Assembly (NCBI RefSeq): GCF_030160395.1
Contig: NZ_BSOG01000006.1
Span: forward strand, 124,001 to 188,000
DNA length: 64,000 bases
Direction: 5' to 3'
Origin: Chitinimonas prasina
Lineage (GTDB): Bacteria; Pseudomonadota; Gammaproteobacteria; Burkholderiales; Chitinimonadaceae
The translations under genes and the position numbers were made by a program. Below the pieces are notes generated by a model. The model was not told where the DNA came from. It saw nothing but the letters and a program-made list of their open reading frames with translations, and did no database searches. The first letter of the stretch is position 1, and each line of letters begins with the position of its first letter. This document shows, piece after piece, positions 31,057 through 40,284 of the stretch.

Positions 31057-31079
31057 GTACCGGCGCCAGGCGCCGGTAC
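31057..31079. repeat. Perfect 23-bp palindrome between liuD and liuC
   Basis: GTACCGGCGCC and its exact complement flank a single A. As RNA it forms a 10-bp GC-rich stem with a 3-base loop and no T tract. It may be a stability or processing element in the intercistronic gap rather than a terminator. Confidence 0.7.
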
Positions 31080-31092
31080 GCCAGTCATGTCG

Positions 31093-31881
31093 TTATTGGG
31101 TGACCCAGTTGGGTGGGCGCTTTTCCAGGAAGGCGGAGAGCCCCTCCTGGCCTTCCGGGCTGACCCGCTGCCGGGCAATGCGCTGAGCACAATGCTCGTT
31201 CAGCTCGCTACAGATAGGGCGGCCAGCCACTTCGGCTACCAATTGCTTGGCGGCCTGCATGGAGGCCGGGCCGTTGTTAAGCAACTGCGCCGCCCAGCTG
31301 TGTGCCAGTGGGCCGACTTCGTCCTGCGGGGCGATTTCATGTACCAGGCCAATGCGCAGGGCGGTGTCAGGCGTGAAACGCTCGGCCGACAGGAAGTAGC
31401 GCCTTGCATGGCTGCTGCCTATCTTGCGAACCACATAGGGGGAGATGACGGCTGGGATCAGGCCGAGTTTGACCTCGGTCAGGGCCAGCATGGCCTCGGG
31501 TGCGGCAAATACCATGTCGCAGCAGGCAATCAGACCTACGCCACCGCCATAGGCAGGGCCTTGTACGGCGGCCACGGTCGGTTTGGGCAGTGTGTCCAGC
31601 ACATGCATCAGCTGGGCCAGTTTGCGGGCATCGGCCAGGTTCTCGGCTTCACCGTAGCTGGCCATGCGCTTCATCCAGCCCAGATCGGCACCCGCCGAGA
31701 AACTCTTGCCGGTGGCGGCCAAGACCACGACACGTGCAGCCGGATTGTCCGCCAGCGCCTGCAGCGCCTCGGTCAGCTCCACAATCAGAACGTCGTCGAA
31801 GGCATTGTGGCGCTCCGGCCGGTTGAGGGTCAGGGTGGCCACGCCATTGCTGGCGATGTGCTTGGTCAGGGATGTGCTCAT
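31093..31881 (-). CDS. liuC: Enoyl-CoA hydratase family, probable methylglutaconyl-CoA hydratase (LiuC)
   Basis: A 262-residue crotonase-fold enzyme: LNRPERHNAF, oxyanion-hole segments FSAGADLGWM and GPAYGGGVGL, and the acidic residue in LTEVKLGLIPAVISPYV. It should hydrate 3-methylglutaconyl-CoA to HMG-CoA, following the carboxylase encoded on both sides of it. Substrate is inferred from the liu neighbours, and a general enoyl-CoA hydratase cannot be excluded. No HMG-CoA lyase gene is seen nearby. Confidence 0.85.
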   Translation of the reverse strand: MSTSLTKHIASNGVATLTLNRPERHNAFDDVLIVELTEALQALADNPAARVVVLAATGKSFSAGADLGWMKRMASYGEAENLADARKLAQLMHVLDTLPKPTVAAVQGPAYGGGVGLIACCDMVFAAPEAMLALTEVKLGLIPAVISPYVVRKIGSSHARRYFLSAERFTPDTALRIGLVHEIAPQDEVGPLAHSWAAQLLNNGPASMQAAKQLVAEVAGRPICSELNEHCAQRIARQRVSPEGQEGLSAFLEKRPPNWVTQ

Positions 31882-31892
31882 GATCTTGTCTC

Positions 31893-32366
31893 CTAGGCTT
31901 GATGTTTCTGCAAGAACCGGTCCAACTGATTGGCAAAAGCCTGCCGGTCCGATTGGCTGAAGGCGGCTGGCCCGCCGGTCTCTACGCCGCTATTGCGCAG
32001 CGCCTCCATGAAGTCCCGCATTCGCAGTCTTTCGGCCATGTTCTCGGGCGTGTAGATCTCGCCGCGCGGGTTGATGGCATGGCCGCCTTTTTCTATGACG
32101 GCCGCCGCCAGCGGAATATCCGCGGTGATGACCAGGTCACCGGTTTGGACCTGTAAAACGATCTCCCTATCCGCCACATCAAAGCCGGCGGGCACCTGCA
32201 CGCTGCGTATCCAGGCAGAGGGCGGTATGCGTATCAACTGGTTGGCCACCAGCGTGGTGGGCACCTGCCAGCGCTCGGCGGCGCGGAACAGGATTTCCTT
32301 GATGACACTGGGGCAGGCATCGGCATCGACCCATATCCGCATGGTTTGTGGTGCCGCTGTACTCAT
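31893..32366 (-). CDS. UPF0178 (YaiI/YqxD) family protein
   Basis: A 157-residue protein. Its start at 32366 overlaps the upstream methyltransferase stop as ATGA. The N-terminus [11 protein letters not shown] (from residue 9) and the internal [20 protein letters not shown] are signatures of this family, which has a PIN-like fold and unproven nuclease function. Translational coupling to the methyltransferase is clear from the overlap. Confidence 0.92.
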   Translation of the reverse strand: MSTAAPQTMRIWVDADACPSVIKEILFRAAERWQVPTTLVANQLIRIPPSAWIRSVQVPAGFDVADREIVLQVQTGDLVITADIPLAAAVIEKGGHAINPRGEIYTPENMAERLRMRDFMEALRNSGVETGGPAAFSQSDRQAFANQLDRFLQKHQA

Positions 32367-33124
32367 GGCTTGATGACCAGACCCTGGCCGGTGGGCAACT
32401 CCAGTATCGGTACCTGGCGCTGGCCGAAGAAGGCCCGTTCTGCCTCCATCTGGTGTCTGCTGCTTAGCCAACCATAATCGTCCAGCAGGATGACGCCACG
32501 AGGGCTGATACGCTCGTACAACTGCTCCAGCACAGCGATCTCGGCCGGTGCCGAGTTGAGATCCAGGTGCAGGAAGGCGATCCGTTCGGGGCTGGCCTGC
32601 TGCAGTTGATCGGGCAATATCCCAGGCTCGATTCGCACATTGGGATAGCTGGCGAAGCGCTGCCTGACCTGCTGCAACAGACCGGCGTACTGTGGGTCCT
32701 GATACATGCCGTTCCAGAGCTGGCGTTCCTCTGCAGTCGAATACTGCTCGGGCAGGCCGGCAAAAGTGTCGTACAGCCAGAACTGCCTAGGCTGTTGCTG
32801 GAACTGCAGGTAATGGCAGATACAGGCCGAGGTGAAACCCTCGAACACCCCACATTCCACGAAATCGCCCTGCACATGCAGTGCCTGGCTGGCCGCCCAG
32901 GTGGCGGTATGAATGCGCCAGGCCAGGGATTGGTCACGGTCGTTGTTGGCGGATTCCCGCTCGAAGGCCGACTTGAAGGTAGGGTCTTCAAGGAAGGCGA
33001 GATTGCGGTCAAAGGTGATCAGCATGTCGGCCGCGTAGGTCCGGGCAAAGCCCTGGGCGACGAAATTCATCGCCGCCTGCAACTGAGCCGTGTCTATCTT
33101 GCTGCCGGGGCTAAGGTAAAACAT
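32363..33124 (-). CDS. TylF/macrocin-O-methyltransferase-like class I methyltransferase
   Basis: A protein of about 253 residues. ATG 33124 has GGGAGA upstream. It has [15 protein letters not shown] (a SAM-binding glycine-acid motif), [10 protein letters not shown], then [10 protein letters not shown] and [14 protein letters not shown], the order seen in TylF-type O-methyltransferases acting on sugars of secondary metabolites or surface glycans. No glycan cluster is nearby, so the acceptor is unknown. Confidence 0.8.
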   Translation of the reverse strand: MFYLSPGSKIDTAQLQAAMNFVAQGFARTYAADMLITFDRNLAFLEDPTFKSAFERESANNDRDQSLAWRIHTATWAASQALHVQGDFVECGVFEGFTSACICHYLQFQQQPRQFWLYDTFAGLPEQYSTAEERQLWNGMYQDPQYAGLLQQVRQRFASYPNVRIEPGILPDQLQQASPERIAFLHLDLNSAPAEIAVLEQLYERISPRGVILLDDYGWLSSRHQMEAERAFFGQRQVPILELPTGQGLVIKP

Positions 33125-33181
33125 GCACTCTCCCTGAGACGGCAACGGTACGCTGCCTGGTTGGGTATACCGTATCCATGT

Positions 33182-33820
33182 TCAATTTGACGCGGCCGCC
33201 ACGGTGATGCCCTTGAGCCGTAGCCAGACGCGGCTGGTGCTGCAGAAAGCCAGCGGTGCGGCGTCCAGCTTGCTCATGCTGCCTTCCATGTCGGTCAATA
33301 CACACAAGGCACTGCTGCAATGCGGCAGGCCCAGGTTATGGGCAATCTCGTGCACTGCTACCTTGCTCAGCCGCAGTTGCTGCTGCGCCGCACTGGCGCC
33401 CCGCCTGAGCCGGTAGGTGGAGGCGACCGCCACCTTGCGGTCCAGCGAGCCCAGGCCAAACACTCCCCAATCTGGTTTGCCATGCAGGGTGGTGGAAATA
33501 TCGGCATCGGTCAGCGCCAGTATGATGGGGCCATCGCCCGCCCGTTGCTGTGCCAGATGGTCGAGCAGCCGATCTGCACGGTAGCGCTGGCGTGCCGGGT
33601 AGTAGGCTGCCTGGGGCAGGCCCTGTGTGGTGCCGACGGCCACCTCAAATCCATACACCTGGCTGATGGCCTGGCGCACGGATTCCACCTGCTGCGGCGC
33701 AATGCGGCCCATGGGCTGCAATAGGACAACCGGGCTGGATTCGGCCCAGGCCGCCAGCGTGCAGGCCAGCCACAGCAGTGGCTGCAGCAGGCGGGCGGCA
33801 GGTGTAAGGAGGCGGGACAT
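33182..33820 (-). CDS. Secreted archaemetzincin-like zinc protease
   Basis: A 212-residue protein with an N-terminal signal peptide (about 1-27, ending AAWA). The motif HEIAHNLGLPHC gives the HExxHxxGxxHC zinc site of archaemetzincins (M54). Further cysteines follow in SSALCVL and AFCSTSR, though the terminal CxxC of the classic family is not intact. The preceding VFGLGSLDRKVAVAST also fits that family. It ends 57 bp before the methyltransferase gene and lies 12 bp after liuB. The substrate is unknown. An exported bacterial member with a partly altered cysteine set is unusual. Confidence 0.72.
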   Translation of the reverse strand: MSRLLTPAARLLQPLLWLACTLAAWAESSPVVLLQPMGRIAPQQVESVRQAISQVYGFEVAVGTTQGLPQAAYYPARQRYRADRLLDHLAQQRAGDGPIILALTDADISTTLHGKPDWGVFGLGSLDRKVAVASTYRLRRGASAAQQQLRLSKVAVHEIAHNLGLPHCSSALCVLTDMEGSMSKLDAAPLAFCSTSRVWLRLKGITVAAASN

Positions 33821-33832
33821 GGACGGTAGACC

Positions 33833-35440
33833 TTACATCCGGAACACGCCGAACTTGGTGTCGGCTATGGGTTTGTTCAGGCTGGCGGAGATGGCCAGGC
33901 CCAGTACGCGGCGGCTGTCCTTGGGGTCGATGATGCCATCGTCCCACAGCCGGCTGGTAGCGTAGTAGGGGTGGCTTTGCGCTTCGAACTGGTCGCGCAG
34001 TGGCTTGCGTATGGCTTCCTTATCCTCGTCGGACAGCGTTTTGCCCTGCTTGGCCAGTGCTTCTTCGCGCACCTGGGCCAGTACGCCAGCGGCCTGCTCG
34101 CCCCCCATCACTGCGATGCGGGCATTGGGCCACATCCACATGAAATTGGGGTTGTAGGCCCGGCCACACATACCGTAGTTGCCGGCGCCGTAGCTGCCGC
34201 CGATCACCATGGTGAATTTGGGCACCTTGCTGGTTGCCACTGCGGTCACCATCTTGGCGCCGTGCTTGGCGATCCCCTCGGCTTCGTATTTCTTGCCCAC
34301 CATGAAGCCGGTGATGTTCTGCAGGAACACCAGCGGAATACCGCGCTGGCTGCACAGCTCGATAAAGTGCGCGCCCTTCTGGGCCGACTCGCTGAACAGC
34401 ACACCGTTGTTGGCGATGATGCCGACCGGATAGCCATAGATGTGAGCAAAGCCGGTGACCAGCGTGGTGCCGTAGGTTTCCTTGAACTCGTCAAAGGTCG
34501 AGCCATCGACAATGCGGGCGATCACCTGGCGGATATCGAAGGGCTTCTTCAGGTCGGCGCCGACTATGCCATAGAGTTCTTCTGCCGGGTAGAGCGGCGC
34601 CAGGACAGGCTTGGTGGCGACCGTCATGGGCTTGACCCAGTTGAGGTTGGCAACGATGCGACGCACCTGATCCAGCGCATGGGCGTCGTTGTGGGCATAG
34701 TAGTCGGCCACGCCGCTGATCTTTGCATGTACATCGGCACCACCCAGCTCCTCGGCCGTCACCACCTCGCCGGTTGCGGCGCGGACCAGCGGCGGGCCGG
34801 CCAGGAAGATGGTGGCCTGATTCTTGACCATCACGCTGTAGTCGCTCATGGCGGGCACATAGGCACCGCCTGCAGTACAGCTGCCCATCACGGCGGCAAT
34901 CTGGGGTACACCCTGGGCGCTGAGATTGGCCTGGTTGTAGAAGATGCGACCGAAGTGATCACGATCGGGAAAGACTTCGTCCTGATTGGGCAGGTTGGCG
35001 CCACCGGAGTCGACCAGTGCGATGCAGGGCAGGCGGTTTTCCATGGCGATTTCCTGCGCGCGCAGGTGCTTCTTCACCGTAATCGGGTAGTAGGTGCCAC
35101 CCTTTACCGTGGCATCGTTGGCGATGATCATGCACTCCACCCCGCTGACACGGCCTATGCCGGCAATCAGCCCGGCAGACGGCACCTGATCGTCGTACTG
35201 CCCGTAGGCTGCCAGCTGGCCGATTTCCAGGAAAGGCGAACCGACATCGAGCAATTGCGCCACGCGATCACGCGGCAGCAGCTTGCCCCGGGCGGTATGG
35301 CGGTTACGGGCTGTCTCGCCGCCACCTTGCTCGACACGGGCGGCCTGCAGGCGCAGGTCGTCCACCAGTACCTGCATGGCGGCCTGGTTGGTCTGGAACT
35401 GTTCTGCCTTGGGGTTGATGGTGTTGGGTAAGGTATTCAT
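33833..35440 (-). CDS. liuB: Methylcrotonyl-CoA carboxylase carboxyltransferase subunit (LiuB/MccB)
   Basis: A 535-residue carboxyltransferase. ATG 35440 ([15 protein letters not shown]) is used; the longer upstream frame is unlikely because it overlaps the cupin gene. Typical segments are GAGSPFLEI-like [77 protein letters not shown] (shown in part) and [16 protein letters not shown]. It transfers carboxyl from biotin of LiuD to 3-methylcrotonyl-CoA. It is separated from liuD by four genes, a less compact liu layout than usual. Confidence 0.92.
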   Translation of the reverse strand: MNTLPNTINPKAEQFQTNQAAMQVLVDDLRLQAARVEQGGGETARNRHTARGKLLPRDRVAQLLDVGSPFLEIGQLAAYGQYDDQVPSAGLIAGIGRVSGVECMIIANDATVKGGTYYPITVKKHLRAQEIAMENRLPCIALVDSGGANLPNQDEVFPDRDHFGRIFYNQANLSAQGVPQIAAVMGSCTAGGAYVPAMSDYSVMVKNQATIFLAGPPLVRAATGEVVTAEELGGADVHAKISGVADYYAHNDAHALDQVRRIVANLNWVKPMTVATKPVLAPLYPAEELYGIVGADLKKPFDIRQVIARIVDGSTFDEFKETYGTTLVTGFAHIYGYPVGIIANNGVLFSESAQKGAHFIELCSQRGIPLVFLQNITGFMVGKKYEAEGIAKHGAKMVTAVATSKVPKFTMVIGGSYGAGNYGMCGRAYNPNFMWMWPNARIAVMGGEQAAGVLAQVREEALAKQGKTLSDEDKEAIRKPLRDQFEAQSHPYYATSRLWDDGIIDPKDSRRVLGLAISASLNKPIADTKFGVFRM

Positions 35441-35531
35441 CTGGTCTCGGTCAGCGCCGGGGCGCGGGTCTTGGCATGGTCGTGCCTGCCGAAGGCAGGC
35501 GGTTGCGGTTAGGGAGAGATCGATAGGGGCT

Positions 35532-35879
35532 TTACACCGCGCCTCGTATGGCGACGGTGGGGGCCGATTCGGCTGGCGAAAACACCACCAGTACGTCGAG
35601 GGCGCTATGTACCGTGCTGAAGCGCGGGGCGATGCGGGCCGGGACATGGATGATGCTGCCGGCGACCACTTCCAGGCTGTCGCTGCCCACCTGCATGCTG
35701 GCGGACCCATTGATCACGTAATACAGCGATTCTTCCTGATGGGCGCCCTGGCTGTCGTGGGCGCCTGGCTGCAGGTGATAGACACCGGCACTCATGTCAC
35801 GGCTACGCAGAAACTCGTGGTAGGCCTCGCCCAGGGTTTGCCTGTCCTGGCTGATGGCGTCGAGGTGAAAGGTCTGCAT
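35532..35879 (-). CDS. Small cupin protein
   Basis: A protein of 115 residues from ATG 35879 with AGGAG upstream. It has one cupin domain: [19 protein letters not shown] (metal-type first motif partly kept: H, E, E) and [13 protein letters not shown] (second motif). The first residues [11 protein letters not shown] are not a signal peptide. It may be an enzyme or a small ligand sensor. It lies in the catabolic gene block, 19 bp after the acetyltransferase fusion. Confidence 0.75.
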   Translation of the reverse strand: MQTFHLDAISQDRQTLGEAYHEFLRSRDMSAGVYHLQPGAHDSQGAHQEESLYYVINGSASMQVGSDSLEVVAGSIIHVPARIAPRFSTVHSALDVLVVFSPAESAPTVAIRGAV

Positions 35880-35898
35880 GGCGGCTCCTGTGGACTGT

Positions 35899-36648
35899 TC
35901 AGACGAACTTGGCCAGTACGGCCCAGTGATCGCTGCGTTCGATTTCGGCATAACCCAGCCGCTCATACAAGCGCCGGGCAGGGTTGTCGTGTAAGACCCG
36001 CAGCGAGACACGGGCATGGCCCTGGGCGCGAGCCAGCTGGGCGAACTGCAGCATGGCCTGGCTACCCAGTCCGCGATTGCGATGGCTTGCTTCGATCTGG
36101 AAATCCGAAATGTGCAGACTCTCGTCGCGCAGGCGCCAGCGCAGTATGCCTATGCGGTCGTGATCCAGGTACAGCAGGTGGTTCTGCAGCAAGGGCCAAT
36201 CTTGCTCCAGCTGCTCGACTCCCCAATTGCCCAGTGCACGTTGGGGCAGGTTGAGGCGGGTCTGTTCCAGGATGTAAGGCTTGTCCGCCTCGCCCGCCGG
36301 CACGAAGCGCAGTTCAGGGCGTTGCTGACCGTAGGCGCGTTCGACGCGGGCAACGCGGGTCTCGAATGCGGCATACCACGACTTGCGTCCCTGCTCACGG
36401 GCCAGGCTATGTTCGCCATGCTGCTTCCAGTTGGCGATGGCGGCCTCGCTCTCCCAGTAGGAGACCGTGATACCCAGACCATCAGTACCGCGCACCGACT
36501 CCACCCCGAGAAAGCCCGGCTGCAGTTGCGCCAGTGCCACCATCCGCTCTGCGGTGTTGTCATAACCGGCCGTCACGGCGCTGCGTTGCGACGTAAAGAT
36601 GACGGCATAGTAGGGTGGCTTGGGGGTAGCGGCGAACATGGTACTCAT
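35899..36648 (-). CDS. Fusion of an antibiotic-biosynthesis-monooxygenase-like domain and a GNAT acetyltransferase
   Basis: A 249-residue two-domain protein. The start at 36648 overlaps the stop of the preceding acetyltransferase gene as ATGA. Residues about 10-100 (YYAVIFTSQRS, PGFLGVESVRG, YWESEAAIANWKQH) are a dimeric alpha-beta barrel of the ABM/heme-monooxygenase type. Residues about 115-249 are a GNAT domain (ISDFQIEASHRNRGLGSQAM, LRVLHDNPARRLYERLGY). The pairing may reflect an acetyltransferase with a substrate-handling domain. The substrate is unknown. Confidence 0.8.
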   Translation of the reverse strand: MSTMFAATPKPPYYAVIFTSQRSAVTAGYDNTAERMVALAQLQPGFLGVESVRGTDGLGITVSYWESEAAIANWKQHGEHSLAREQGRKSWYAAFETRVARVERAYGQQRPELRFVPAGEADKPYILEQTRLNLPQRALGNWGVEQLEQDWPLLQNHLLYLDHDRIGILRWRLRDESLHISDFQIEASHRNRGLGSQAMLQFAQLARAQGHARVSLRVLHDNPARRLYERLGYAEIERSDHWAVLAKFV

Positions 36649-37154
36649 AGCAAGGCGGTATCGAACACCAGCAGGATTTCCTGGATATCGGGGTTGCTGG
36701 GCATCTGCCGCTTCTGTTCGGTCCGCATGAATCCCAGGGTTTCGTAAAAGCGCAGCGCTGTTTCGTTGGTTTCGACTACCCAGGCGTTGATGCGCTCCAC
36801 CCCTTGCTCGGCCAGCCATCGATTGGCGGTATTGACCAGGCGCGCACCAGCGCCGCCGCGGCGAAAGGTGGGTTCAACCCACATATTGCAGATATAGGCA
36901 TGATCGCGGCGACCGCCTTCGAGATAGGCGCCGGCCATGCCTACCGGCTTGCCGGCGCGGTACAGCACGAAGGTGGCCGATTCCGCGCTGGTGGCATATC
37001 GGCGTACATGGTCATCCCAATACTGCAGGGGGCGGGCGGCGATCTCTGCGTAGCGGCGGCCAAAGGCATCGGGCGCCTCGTTCAGGCCCGACAGGCGCAG
37101 GCCACGGAGTACCTCGCCCTGGTCGGGGCGTATGCGCTGTATTTGTTCCTGCAT
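36645..37154 (-). CDS. GNAT family N-acetyltransferase
   Basis: A protein of 169 residues from ATG 37154. The acetyl-CoA site is in ICNMWVEPTFRRGGAGARLV, followed by NETALRFYETLGF. It overlaps the next gene by 4 bp (ATGA), so two acetyltransferases are made from one coupled message. The substrate is unknown. Confidence 0.88.
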   Translation of the reverse strand: MQEQIQRIRPDQGEVLRGLRLSGLNEAPDAFGRRYAEIAARPLQYWDDHVRRYATSAESATFVLYRAGKPVGMAGAYLEGGRRDHAYICNMWVEPTFRRGGAGARLVNTANRWLAEQGVERINAWVVETNETALRFYETLGFMRTEQKRQMPSNPDIQEILLVFDTALL

Positions 37155-37203
37155 GTCTGTATCTCTATATCCTTGGGTCGTCGGGGCGTATTGCGGCGGC
37201 AGC

Positions 37204-38343
37204 CTACACTTCGTTGCCGATAGCGCGACCGATGACAAGTCGTTGAATGTCGCTGGTGCCTTCGTATATCTGACACACGCGTACATCTCGATAGATGCGC
37301 TCTACCGGGAAATCGTTCAAGTAACCATAGCCGCCATGGATCTGGATCGCATCGGAACAGACCCGCTCGGCCATTTCGCTGGCAAACAGCTTGGCCATAC
37401 TGGCTTCCTTGAGGCAGGGCATGCCTGCATCCTTGAGGCTGGCGGCATGCCAGATCAGTTGCCGGGCGGCTTCCAGTCGGGTAGCCATATCGGCCAAGCG
37501 GAAATTGACGGCCTGGTGCTCGAAAATAGGCTGGCCAAAGGTGACGCGCTCCTTGCTGTAACGCAGGGCGCATTCATAGGCTGAGCGTGCCATGCCCAGG
37601 GCCTGGGCGGCGATACCGATACGGCCGGACTCCAGACTGGCCAGGGCTACCTTGTAGCCTTCGCCTTCGCGGCCCAGCAGGTTGGCAGCGGGCACACGGC
37701 AGTTTTCCAGCACGATGGCACAGGTATCAGAGGCTGCTTGCCCCAGCTTTTTCTCCACCCGCGAGATGGTATAGCCGGCCGTATCGGTGGGGATGACAAA
37801 GGCGCTTAGCCCCTTCTTGCCGGCTGCCGGGTCGGTGACTGCAATCACGATGGCCAGCTGGCTGTTCTTGCCATTGGTAATGAACTGCTTGGCGCCGTTG
37901 ATCACGTAGTGGTCGCCGTCCTTGACTGCGCGGGTCTTGATCGCTGCCGCCTCGGAACCGACCTGTGGCTCGGTCAGGCAGAAGCTGGCTAGCCAGGAGC
38001 CGGATGCCAGCTTTCTGAGGTACTGCTCTTTCTGGGCATCGCTGCCAAAAGCCATGATGGGACCACAGCCAACCGAATTGTGTACCGATACGATGGTGGA
38101 AAAGGCGCCATCGCCAGCGGCCAGTTCTTCTATGACCAGGGCCGAGGAAAGGTAGTCGAGGCCGGCACCGTTCCACTCGGTCGGCACGGTCAGGCCCAAG
38201 AGGCCCAGGTCGGCCGCCACGGCCAGCTCGTCATAGGGGAAGGCCAGTGTCTCATCACGCAAGCCGGCCGTGGGCCACAGCTTTTCACGGGCAAAGTCGC
38301 GCACTGCGTCGCGTATCATCTGTTGTTCTTCGTTCAATATCAT
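37204..38343 (-). CDS. Acyl-CoA dehydrogenase (short or branched chain type)
   Basis: A 379-residue flavoenzyme from ATG 38343 with AGGAAGAG upstream. Motifs: FCLTEPQVGSEAAAIKT (FAD/substrate), ALASLESGRIGIAAQ, QIHGGYGYLNDFPVERIYRD and the catalytic glutamate in QIYEGTSDIQRL, the position used by butyryl- and short-chain dehydrogenases. It oxidises an acyl-CoA to the 2-enoyl-CoA. A 2-methylbutyryl- or isobutyryl-CoA substrate would fit the branched-chain setting but is inference. Confidence 0.92.
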   Translation of the reverse strand: MILNEEQQMIRDAVRDFAREKLWPTAGLRDETLAFPYDELAVAADLGLLGLTVPTEWNGAGLDYLSSALVIEELAAGDGAFSTIVSVHNSVGCGPIMAFGSDAQKEQYLRKLASGSWLASFCLTEPQVGSEAAAIKTRAVKDGDHYVINGAKQFITNGKNSQLAIVIAVTDPAAGKKGLSAFVIPTDTAGYTISRVEKKLGQAASDTCAIVLENCRVPAANLLGREGEGYKVALASLESGRIGIAAQALGMARSAYECALRYSKERVTFGQPIFEHQAVNFRLADMATRLEAARQLIWHAASLKDAGMPCLKEASMAKLFASEMAERVCSDAIQIHGGYGYLNDFPVERIYRDVRVCQIYEGTSDIQRLVIGRAIGNEV

Positions 38344-38392
38344 TGTGTCTCTTCCTGCTGCTTCCTGTGAGGGGGACGCCTGTACCGGCGTT

Positions 38393-38992
38393 TCAGGGGA
38401 GTTGGGTGGCGGCGCGATAGGCCGGGCGGTCAAGGCAGCGGTTCAGCCAGGCCGCCATGGTCGGGTAGGCTGTCAGGTCAAACCGGCGCAGGCCGTTGAT
38501 GCAGCCCGCGACGTTGAGATCGGCCACGCTGAAATCGTGCCCCAGCAGCCAGGGTTGGCCCTGTAGCGCCTGCTCCAGTCTGGCCAGCGGGCGTTGCAGG
38601 GCTTCTGTGGCTGCTGCGGCCTTGGCCGGGTCGCGCGCTTCTGGTGCCAGCCACAGTGTGTGGGCGGCCCACTGGATGTAGCTTGTCTCCATGCTGGCAA
38701 CAGCCCAGAGCGACCACTGCCAGCACAGTGCCTGATCCTGTTCGGCTGCAGGCCACAGGCGGCCATACCGGCGTGCCAGGTGGAGGTTAATGGCCAGCGA
38801 TTCGGCCAGTACGAAACCATCATCCACCAGCGTCGGTATGGTGCCAGTCGGGTTGATGGCCAGGTAGTCGGCATTCTGGCCGCATTCCTGCCACTGCAGC
38901 GGGATATGCTCGAACGGCAGGTCCAGTTCCTTCAGCATCCACAACACGCGCAGGCTGCGTGAGTAGCTGCTGCCATACAGCGTCAGTGCCAT
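38393..38992 (-). CDS. Glutathione S-transferase family protein
   Basis: A 199-residue GST with a thioredoxin-like N-terminal domain (LYGSSYSRSLRVLWMLKEL, Ser/Tyr near residue 8-10; GTIPTLVDDGFVLAESLAI) and a helical C-terminal domain. It lies 1 bp after the MaoC gene, so the two are co-translated or at least co-transcribed. It may be a maleylacetoacetate-isomerase-like or detoxifying enzyme. Confidence 0.88.
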   Translation of the reverse strand: MALTLYGSSYSRSLRVLWMLKELDLPFEHIPLQWQECGQNADYLAINPTGTIPTLVDDGFVLAESLAINLHLARRYGRLWPAAEQDQALCWQWSLWAVASMETSYIQWAAHTLWLAPEARDPAKAAAATEALQRPLARLEQALQGQPWLLGHDFSVADLNVAGCINGLRRFDLTAYPTMAAWLNRCLDRPAYRAATQLP

Positions 38993-38993
38993 G

Positions 38994-39452
38994 TCACTTC
39001 CCCTCCGGATCGCGTACTGCGACCCAGATGGCGTTTTCCAGGCTCATCACCAGCTCGCCGTGCTGGTTGAAGGTGCGCCAGGCCAGTTGCACCACGCCGA
39101 AGGCGGGGCGAGAACGTGAATGCTTGCGGCCCATGACATCGAATTCGGCTGTCAGGGTATCGCCCGGTTTGACCGGTTGGTGCCACATCAATTTGTCTAT
39201 CTGCAGGCCTACCAGACCATTGGCAATGCTGTTGAGCTCGCTGGCTGCCAGCATGCGCATGCTGTAGGCCGCTGTCTGCCAACCGCTGGCCACCAGACTG
39301 CCGAAAACACTGGCGGCGCCGGCCGCTTCGTCCAGGTGGAATGGCTGGGGATCGTATTTGCTGGCAAAGTCGTGCACCTCGGCTGGTTCCACCTGTAGGG
39401 GGCCTGCCTTGAATACACGTCCTGGCTTGAGGTCTTCGAAGTAAAGCGTCAT
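38994..39452 (-). CDS. MaoC-like hot-dog dehydratase
   Basis: A 152-residue MaoC/(R)-enoyl-CoA hydratase-type protein. The hydratase segment FASKYDPQPFHLDEAAG holds the Asp and His of the family (YDPQPFH), followed by GSLVASGWQTAA. It probably acts on 2-enoyl-CoA. It is one of a coupled pair with the GST gene. Confidence 0.88.
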   Translation of the reverse strand: MTLYFEDLKPGRVFKAGPLQVEPAEVHDFASKYDPQPFHLDEAAGAASVFGSLVASGWQTAAYSMRMLAASELNSIANGLVGLQIDKLMWHQPVKPGDTLTAEFDVMGRKHSRSRPAFGVVQLAWRTFNQHGELVMSLENAIWVAVRDPEGK

Positions 39453-39462
39453 GGGTTCTTGC

Positions 39463-40227
39463 CTAGCGGGCAGGTTGTGCTACCCGGTATTGGTTGAGCA
39501 GCTTGTCAAACGCGCCTTGGGCCTTGAGCTGCTGTACAGCCTGCATGACCCGTTCCACCTTGATGGGGCTGGCCTTGGGCACGGCGCAATGGGTGGGCGT
39601 GCTGCTGACCACATAGTTGGACATGCCGAAAGGCCGGCCACTGGCTGGGGGGTTGCGTAGATAGTGCGCAATCTGCAAATCGGCACTGATCAGGCCATCC
39701 ACGGCATCGCGCTCCAGCAGCTTGAAGTTGGATTCATGATCCTTCTCGTACACCGGTTTGATATCGCCGGTCAGTATCAAGGGATCGATGGCAGGGTAGT
39801 GAAAGCCATGTATCAACCCAATACGCATGCCCTTGAGGTCGTTGACGTTGTTGGTCCGGGTGGCGCGCGTCTTGTCCATCATCACCCTCTCCACCTGTGG
39901 CACGATCTCTTCGGTCCAGTGCAGCTTGTCTGCCAGCGAGGTCCAGGCGGGGTTGGCGAAGCACAGCAAGTCCACTTCACCACGGGTCAGCGCCAGATCG
40001 ATACGTTTACGCGACAGCACCACGTAGCTGGCTTTGACTCCCATCTGACGGGCGATCAGCTCACTCATATCCTTGATCAGGCCGCCTGTGGGCTTGTAGC
40101 TGCCCGGGGCAAACTCGACCAGTGGTGGAGAGTCGCACTCGCACAGGACGGTGCGCAGCTCCGCCCTGGCAGGCAAAGCTGCCAGGGTGACAAGCAAGGT
40201 AAGGCCTATGAGCAGGGCAGGGCGCAT
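39463..40227 (-). CDS. Periplasmic solute-binding protein (family 3)
   Basis: A protein of 254 residues from ATG 40227, with GGGAG seven bases upstream; the in-frame ATG 40251 is less well supported. Its signal peptide ends LPARA. The binding-protein fold shows in GGLIKDMSELIARQMG, RIDLALTRGEVDLLCF and KGMRIGLIHGFHYP. There is no permease or ATPase nearby, so it may be an orphan sensor-type binding protein as in many betaproteobacteria. The ligand is unknown. Confidence 0.85.
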   Translation of the reverse strand: MRPALLIGLTLLVTLAALPARAELRTVLCECDSPPLVEFAPGSYKPTGGLIKDMSELIARQMGVKASYVVLSRKRIDLALTRGEVDLLCFANPAWTSLADKLHWTEEIVPQVERVMMDKTRATRTNNVNDLKGMRIGLIHGFHYPAIDPLILTGDIKPVYEKDHESNFKLLERDAVDGLISADLQIAHYLRNPPASGRPFGMSNYVVSSTPTHCAVPKASPIKVERVMQAVQQLKAQGAFDKLLNQYRVAQPAR

Positions 40228-40284
40228 GGGTAGACTCCCGTAGATGGTCATTCCACTTTAGCCCTTGCCGCCGGGTCTGCTAAC

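Noticed and set aside
33971-35431. A 486-codon plus-strand frame opposite the carboxyltransferase gene
   Set aside because: Antisense shadow of a highly conserved enzyme; no ribosome site or recognisable domain. The same applies to plus-strand frames at 30307-31029, 40420-41481 and 41874-42659.
35484-35500. Hairpin GCCTGCC/GGCAGGC between the liuB and cupin genes
   Set aside because: A short 7-bp stem without a T tract in GC-rich DNA is expected by chance and has no clear role.
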